Assembly: GCF_000258495.1 (NCBI RefSeq)
Contig: NZ_AJLG01000027.1
Coordinates: 1-36,528, forward strand
Reading direction: 5' to 3'
From: Pedobacter agri PB92
Lineage (GTDB): Bacteria; Bacteroidota; Bacteroidia; Sphingobacteriales; Sphingobacteriaceae
DNA: 36,528 bases
The translations under genes and the position numbers were made by a program. Position 1 is the stretch's first letter; every line of letters starts with the position of its first letter. Below the pieces are notes generated by a model. The model saw only the letters and a list, made by a program, of their open reading frames with translations. It searched no databases and was not told the DNA's origin. This document shows, one piece after another, positions 31,201-36,528 of the stretch.

Positions 31201-32676
31201 ATGAATATAAAATTAAAAAGCTTTGCTATTTGCTTTATATGGATGATGTTAATAAGCCAGTTTAGCACTGCTCAGCTAAAACCGAATGCAGTAATCAAAA
31301 AAAATTACGATACGGCCAGAGTTTTTTCACTTGAAGATTTGCAGATGCTTGTTTTTAGATATCATCCGATTATAAAACAGGCAGCACTTTTAAGTGAAGC
31401 GGCAAGGGCAAATGTATTGCAATCGCTGGGTTATTTCGACCCTACTTTAAAAGCCGGTTTTGCCAGGAAGTTATTTGGAAACACAGAATATTACAATAAG
31501 TGGGATAGCGAACTGAAAATCCCACTTTGGCTTGCTGGTGCTGATTTAAAAGTTGGCTATGACCGCAATGTTGGAACGTACGTAAACCCTGAAAGCCGAA
31601 CAAATAACCAAGGCTTATCTGCAGTAGGAATAAGTATTCCATTAGGCCAAGGATTAATCATCGATGCCCGAAGAAATACTTTAAGGCAATCAAAAATTAT
31701 GGTGGAGTACGCTGAAGCAGATCAGTTAAAGCAAATTAACAGTGTTTGGTATGGCGTAGCCAAAGATTATTGGAACTGGTATTATGCTTACAAGCAGTTT
31801 GAACTGATTGAAGAAGGTCTTGAGTTGGCTGAGCGACGCTTTAAAGCGCTGAGCACACAAACGGTATTAGGGGATAAACCCGCGATAGATTCAGTTGAAG
31901 CTTATATTACCGTTCAGGAAAGAATGATCCAGAAAGAAAAAACGGCTATTGAATTACAGAATGCCCGTTTGGTATTATCAAATCACCTTTGGAACGAAGA
32001 TGGAAACCCACTTGAACTACCGGCAGACGCGTTGCCACAAAACATCATAGCAATACCAAATCGCTTAAATCCACTGGTATTAGATACTTTGTTAGGTCAA
32101 TCAGCTAACCAGCACCCGGATCTGGTAAAATTAAGAACCAAGGGAGCGCAACTGGCAATTGAAAGAAGCTACCGGCAAGAGTTACTCAAACCAAAGCTAA
32201 ATGTGATCGGTAATTTAATATCCAGCCGCACAAATTTTAACAGTAATATCCCGGGTTATTATGATTTTAATTGGAGTAACTATAAACTGGGTTTAGAATT
32301 TGCGTTTCCACTTTTTTTAAGATCTGAAAGAGGAAAACTCAGAGAAGTGAAAATTAAGCAGCAGGAACTGAGCTACGAGCTTCAGCAATCAGGAAGAGAA
32401 ATCCGGAATAACATCTTAACTTCGTACAACGATCTTTCAGCTTACGCTGCACAGTTGGCAGTACAACAAAAGAGTATCGAAAATCAGCAGATTTTAGTAA
32501 CCGGTGAAAACCAAAAATTTGCATTGGGTGAAAGTACACTGTTCTTGATTAACAGCCGTGAAACGAAGTTAATCGATATGAAAATAAAGCAGGAAAGTAT
32601 GATTTCCAGTTATCAGAAAACGATAGCAGAGTTGTATTATAAAGCAGGAACCAGACAAATAGATAATAGCCTCTAA
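31201..32676 (+). CDS. TolC-family outer-membrane channel protein
   Basis: I start at ATG 31201 (491 residues), which puts the signal peptide (KLKSFAICFIWMMLISQFS) at the N-terminus; an ATG eight codons upstream would overlap the HlyD stop. The mature protein shows the long helical repeats of outer-membrane efflux proteins (FSLEDLQMLVFRYHPIIKQA, then LRQSKIMVEYAEADQLKQIN, and in the second half QELSYELQQSGREIRNNILT). It completes a tripartite trans-envelope export system. A strong terminator follows 68 bp later. Confidence 0.9.
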   Translation: MNIKLKSFAICFIWMMLISQFSTAQLKPNAVIKKNYDTARVFSLEDLQMLVFRYHPIIKQAALLSEAARANVLQSLGYFDPTLKAGFARKLFGNTEYYNKWDSELKIPLWLAGADLKVGYDRNVGTYVNPESRTNNQGLSAVGISIPLGQGLIIDARRNTLRQSKIMVEYAEADQLKQINSVWYGVAKDYWNWYYAYKQFELIEEGLELAERRFKALSTQTVLGDKPAIDSVEAYITVQERMIQKEKTAIELQNARLVLSNHLWNEDGNPLELPADALPQNIIAIPNRLNPLVLDTLLGQSANQHPDLVKLRTKGAQLAIERSYRQELLKPKLNVIGNLISSRTNFNSNIPGYYDFNWSNYKLGLEFAFPLFLRSERGKLREVKIKQQELSYELQQSGREIRNNILTSYNDLSAYAAQLAVQQKSIENQQILVTGENQKFALGESTLFLINSRETKLIDMKIKQESMISSYQKTIAELYYKAGTRQIDNSL

Positions 32677-32743
32677 AGAAAATTTAGGCGTTTCTGCAAG
32701 CTATACGCTACAAATCGAAATCTAATGATTTGTTTTAAGGGAG

Positions 32744-32781
32744 GATATTCCAGTAAATTAATCTACTGGAATATCTTTTTT
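32744..32781 (+). terminator. Terminator of the exporter operon, overlapping the convergent gene
   Basis: GATATTCCAGTA/TACTGGAATATC (32744-32755, 32764-32775) is a perfect 12-bp stem with an 8-nt loop, followed by T6 on the plus strand. The right arm and T run lie inside the last codons of the minus-strand hybrid sensor gene, so its coding sequence and the terminator share DNA. Confidence 0.88.
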
Positions 32782-35700
32782 ATACTTTTCGGCAAATTCT
32801 GTAGGCGTTAACTCAAATTGGGTGAAAAAGCATTTGCTAAAATAGGAATGCGAATTGAAACCCACCATATAACCAATTTCAGCAATCGTATACTCCTGCT
32901 CTACCAATAATTTAGCAGCTGTTTTTAATCTAATTAATCGCACAAATTCATTGGGTACATGGCCGGTTTTGGCTTTGATTTTTTTGTATAAACTCGATCG
33001 GCTTAAACCAACCTCCCTCCCTAAATCTTCCACAGAAAGTTGCGGATCTGAAATTCTTGCTTCGATAATCTGGGTAATTTTCTCCAGGAATTTCTTATCC
33101 CGGTTACCACTGATTAAAATTTCAGTTCCTTCTAACGGACTTTGCGCAAATCGTTGTTTCAAATTCGCTTGCCGTTCCAGTAAGTTTTTAATCACTAAAG
33201 AAAGCTGTTTCCATTTAAAAGGTTTTGAGATATAAGCGTCTGCCCCACTTTCTAAACCTTGTATTTCTGCATCGGTATTCGTTTTGGCAGTTAATAAAAC
33301 CACCGGTAAATGGCTATAATCAATATCATTTTTGATGATTTTGCATAGCTCGATGCCATCCATTACCGGCATCATCACATCAGAAATTACCAGATCAACC
33401 TGGTGATGATCCAGCTGTTTAAGTGCTTCTTTTCCGTTTTTCGATCTGATGGTATGATAGCCCTCAGCAATAAAGCTTTTAGATAAAAATTCCAGCAAAG
33501 ATGGATCATCTTCTACCACTAATACAGTTAGTTTACCTTCGGGATCTTCACTCACCTCTTCAAAATCGTTGCCCATTGCAATTTCATTTTGCATAAATGG
33601 AATCAAAACGGTGAATGTTGTTCTCACCCCTTCCTCACTCCTCACTTCAAGCTTACCTCCGTGTTTTTCACTCAAAGATTTGGCAAGTGCTAATCCAATA
33701 CCCGTACCACCGAGATTGGTATAATGATGTTCCTCGGTAGAAACCTTAAAAAACTTTTTAAAAATTGAATCCAATTGCGCTTTTGGAATACCTATTCCGT
33801 CATCTTCTACACTAATGGAAACCATCTGTTGCCCATCTGCGGAAGTATACAAATCATTTACCTTGATTTCCAGTTTATTGCGGGCGAACTTAAATGCGTT
33901 GATTAATAAATTACTCAGAATCTTCATCAAAGCTTCCGGATCGGCGTTAATGTCAAGTTTTTGAAAAGCACTTACAATCGAAAATTCTAATCCTCTTTTT
34001 GTTGCAATTGGCGAGAAACGATCGCGAATACTATTGATCAGATAGATGAGTTCAATTGGCTCTGGATGGATTTCGAAAATATCACTTTCAATGCGTCTAA
34101 AGTCAAGTAACTGGTTCACTAAGGTAAGTAGGCGATCAGAGTTTTCTTCCATTACCTGTAGCTGATCCATCGCTTCCCTATCTTTTTCCTTTTTTGATAG
34201 AAGTCGTTCTAACGGAGCAATAATCAATGAAAGCGGTGTTCTGATTTCATGTGCCATTGCTGTAAAAAACTCTATTTTTTGTTTATAGAAATCTTGCTCA
34301 TTTTTGTTTTTTAGCCTTTCCAGTTTAATTTCGTTGCGTTTTCGTTCCTTTTCATACACATACCGGCGTAGCCAGAATGCACCAGCTACAAAAACCAAAA
34401 AGTAGAAGATATAGGCCGGAATCGTTTTATAAAACGGTGGTAATATTTTTATTTTAATGGTAGATACCGCTCCAATATCTGCCCCTAAATCATCAATTAC
34501 CTTTACCTGAAAACTGTAATCGCCGGCAGGTAAATTGGTATAGGTTGCTTTTCTCTGGCTACCAACATTGTTCCATCCCTTATCAAATCCTTCCATTTTG
34601 AAAGCATACTGTAGCTTATTGGGAGCGATAAAACTCAGTGATGCATATTCGATACTTAATACAGATTGGTTGTAATCCAATATCACTTCATCAGTATAAT
34701 TTATGGAACTTTTCAGCGGACTTTTGTCATCGTTTAAGTCTAAATCTTTATTGAATAACTGAAAATTAGTAAATGAAACCTTTGGTGTTGAAGTGCTATT
34801 TTGAACCTGATCTGGATAGAAAGCGTTAAATCCGTTTATCCCTCCAAAATAAAGCTTCCCGGTTGAATCTTTATAAAATGCCTTATAATTGTATTGCTGG
34901 CTTTGCAAATTATCCCATTTTCCAAAGCTCCTTTTCACCTTCGTTTTGGGGTCAAATTCAAAAACGCCATTATTAGTAGAAAACCACATTTTGCCGGTAT
35001 TATCCTTTACAATGCCATATACAACGGCACTTTTAATCCAGTTTTCATCTTCTGCAGATTTAAATTTACCCGATTTTTTGTTGAAAACATTTAAGCCGCT
35101 TCCATCAGTTCCTAACCATAAATTACCTTCGCCGTCATCCAGCATACAAATAATTTTGTTAGAACTGATGGAGCCCGGTTTACTGGAATAAGCATATTGT
35201 GTAAGGTGGTTATTAGGATCCATCCTAATTAATCCATTATCGTATGTAGCAATCCAGATGACGTTTTCTTTATCCTGGTAAACCTGATAAATACAACTCT
35301 TATCCAGATTTTTTCCTTTGATGCGAATGAACCGGTCATTTTGCTGATCATAAAGATTTAAGCCAGAGATAGTTGAAACCCAAATTCTACCTTGCCGGTC
35401 TTCTTCAATTGAGTAAACGCTATTATCGCTAAGTGTGGCTGGATTTCCGGGATCACTTTTATACCGCTTAATTTTCCCCGTTGCTGGATTAAGAATATTC
35501 AAACCGCCGGTGTACATGCCAACCCAGATATTGCCAGATTTATCTTTATAAAGTGCATGAATATTGTGATACGAAAGACTGTCTTGCCCGGCTGAAAAGG
35601 GAAATTTTTTGAAGGTTTTATCAACTGAATTAAAATAGTTCAAACCACCATCTTCCGTACCAATCCACATTTGCCCCGGTTTGGTTTCAAGGAAAGCACT

Positions 35701-36528
35701 TACCGCATTTCCTGATAATGAATTTTTAACACCCGATGGATAATAAAACTCGAATCCTGAGCTTCCTTCATGGTAATAATTCAAACCACCAAAATAAGTC
35801 CCTACCCAAATGCCACCTTCTTTATCTTTAAAAACATTGTAAACTGCATCATCATTGATACTGAAAGGATCATTATTTTTATTCTGATAAACCGTAAATC
35901 GATTATTTTTGCGATCAAATATGTTTAAACCTTTTTCAGTACCCAGGCAGATATAGCCAGGCTTCGGCTCATAAATAGTTCTGACAATATTATCGCTAAT
36001 GGAATTTCCTGATGATTTTTGATAAATAGTAAAGCTATCTGTCTTTTTATTCCAAAGATTTAAACCACCTGCCATGGTTCCAACCCAGATATCGCCATTA
36101 CTGTCTTTATACAAGTCAAGAATTACATTACTCGAAAGCTTCGAAGCAGAAGATGTATTATAGTGTCGGATTTTATTTGTTTTTGGATTTAACACATCAA
36201 TTCCTTTACCATAAGTACCTAACCAAATATCTCCGGCATCGTCCTGCAGTATTTTAGGTACCTCATTTGATGAAATTTTTACTGCAGAGGAAGTTGAAAA
36301 GTTTTTTAACTTTTGAGTTGGTGTGGAGAAACAGTAAACGCCTCTTTCTTTGGTTGCAATCCAGATGTTACCATTTTTAGATCGGATGATATCGTTGATA
36401 AAAGAATTTTGAAGTGGTTTAAAAAGTGTAAACTTTTCTGTTTCCAGATTGAAAATGTAAATACCTTCATCGGTGCCGATCCAGAAAGTTTTGGCATCGT
36501 ACTTAAATATTTTGCGAATAAAGTTATT
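32758..36528 (-). CDS. Hybrid two-component system regulator (HTCS), N-terminus beyond window
   Basis: The frame is open to the right edge (1256 codons visible), so the gene is 5'-partial; the GTG at 36195 is internal, since propeller repeats continue upstream (IWIATKERGVYCF, IWLGTYGKGIDVL). Order from N to C: Reg_prop blades (36528 to about 34800), a Y_Y_Y domain (about 34750-34450), one membrane helix (about 34430-34370), HisKA with MAHEIRTP at about 34236-34262, HATPase (GGTGIGLALAKSL), a receiver with VISDVMMPVMDG at about 33351-33400, and an AraC-type output domain (about 32770-33050). Such proteins sense periplasmic glycans and switch on nearby polysaccharide-use genes. The regulated locus probably lies to the right, outside the window. 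Confidence 0.95.
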   Translation of the reverse strand, partial: NNFIRKIFKYDAKTFWIGTDEGIYIFNLETEKFTLFKPLQNSFINDIIRSKNGNIWIATKERGVYCFSTPTQKLKNFSTSSAVKISSNEVPKILQDDAGDIWLGTYGKGIDVLNPKTNKIRHYNTSSASKLSSNVILDLYKDSNGDIWVGTMAGGLNLWNKKTDSFTIYQKSSGNSISDNIVRTIYEPKPGYICLGTEKGLNIFDRKNNRFTVYQNKNNDPFSINDDAVYNVFKDKEGGIWVGTYFGGLNYYHEGSSGFEFYYPSGVKNSLSGNAVSAFLETKPGQMWIGTEDGGLNYFNSVDKTFKKFPFSAGQDSLSYHNIHALYKDKSGNIWVGMYTGGLNILNPATGKIKRYKSDPGNPATLSDNSVYSIEEDRQGRIWVSTISGLNLYDQQNDRFIRIKGKNLDKSCIYQVYQDKENVIWIATYDNGLIRMDPNNHLTQYAYSSKPGSISSNKIICMLDDGEGNLWLGTDGSGLNVFNKKSGKFKSAEDENWIKSAVVYGIVKDNTGKMWFSTNNGVFEFDPKTKVKRSFGKWDNLQSQQYNYKAFYKDSTGKLYFGGINGFNAFYPDQVQNSTSTPKVSFTNFQLFNKDLDLNDDKSPLKSSINYTDEVILDYNQSVLSIEYASLSFIAPNKLQYAFKMEGFDKGWNNVGSQRKATYTNLPAGDYSFQVKVIDDLGADIGAVSTIKIKILPPFYKTIPAYIFYFLVFVAGAFWLRRYVYEKERKRNEIKLERLKNKNEQDFYKQKIEFFTAMAHEIRTPLSLIIAPLERLLSKKEKDREAMDQLQVMEENSDRLLTLVNQLLDFRRIESDIFEIHPEPIELIYLINSIRDRFSPIATKRGLEFSIVSAFQKLDINADPEALMKILSNLLINAFKFARNKLEIKVNDLYTSADGQQMVSISVEDDGIGIPKAQLDSIFKKFFKVSTEEHHYTNLGGTGIGLALAKSLSEKHGGKLEVRSEEGVRTTFTVLIPFMQNEIAMGNDFEEVSEDPEGKLTVLVVEDDPSLLEFLSKSFIAEGYHTIRSKNGKEALKQLDHHQVDLVISDVMMPVMDGIELCKIIKNDIDYSHLPVVLLTAKTNTDAEIQGLESGADAYISKPFKWKQLSLVIKNLLERQANLKQRFAQSPLEGTEILISGNRDKKFLEKITQIIEARISDPQLSVEDLGREVGLSRSSLYKKIKAKTGHVPNEFVRLIRLKTAAKLLVEQEYTIAEIGYMVGFNSHSYFSKCFFTQFELTPTEFAEKYKKDIPVD

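Overview
The window comes from a Bacteroidota chromosome, most likely a Pedobacter-like member of the Sphingobacteriaceae. The signs are a hybrid two-component system with Reg_prop/Y_Y_Y sensor repeats and an AraC-type output domain, an MGH1-like glycoside hydrolase, AT-rich intergenic DNA, and several matches to the Bacteroidota promoter (TTG or TTTG, about 20 bp, TAnnTTTG). The species call is inference from gene families.

Left host flank (1-4758): a tight minus-strand operon of an HD-phosphohydrolase/PycTM (DUF5706) membrane fusion, polyphosphate kinase ppk1 and an SdiA-regulated/phytase-like propeller lipoprotein cut by the window edge. A CAU-anticodon tRNA gene follows.

Centre (about 4790-25493): a 20.7-kb integrated element bounded by an exact 44-bp direct repeat of the tRNA 3' half, with a tyrosine integrase just inside the right end. 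The right junction also carries a near copy of the tRNA 5' half, so it looks like a tRNA with 4 nt deleted. The right part of the element holds replication-type genes: integrase, two uncharacterised proteins, an SF2 helicase whose Walker A motif lacks the lysine, and a tandem winged-helix protein preceded by AT-rich DNA with direct repeats. The left and middle hold mostly defence-type cargo: a RadC-like JAB protein, a membrane/zinc-ribbon protein, a DUF3644(HEPN)-TIR pair, an HNH_3 nuclease, an FtsK-gamma/HNH fusion, a seven-gene operon with a PD-(D/E)xK Mrr-like nuclease and an Abi_C protein, and a DUF2971 protein. I see no relaxase, type IV secretion or virion genes.

The most unusual signal is a family of three dispersed intergenic elements, each exactly 53 nt. 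They share complementary GCAC...GTGC ends, a G-run at offset 18-22 and an AATAAA core at the same offset. No annotated gene explains them.

Right host flank (25494-36528): a secreted MGH1-like glycoside hydrolase, a Crp/Fnr regulator split by a -1 frameshift at an A8 run, a small exported proline-tailed protein, a three-gene exporter operon (ABC transmembrane protein without a nucleotide-binding domain, HlyD-like adaptor, TolC-like outer-membrane protein), and a large hybrid two-component regulator on the other strand that runs off the right edge.
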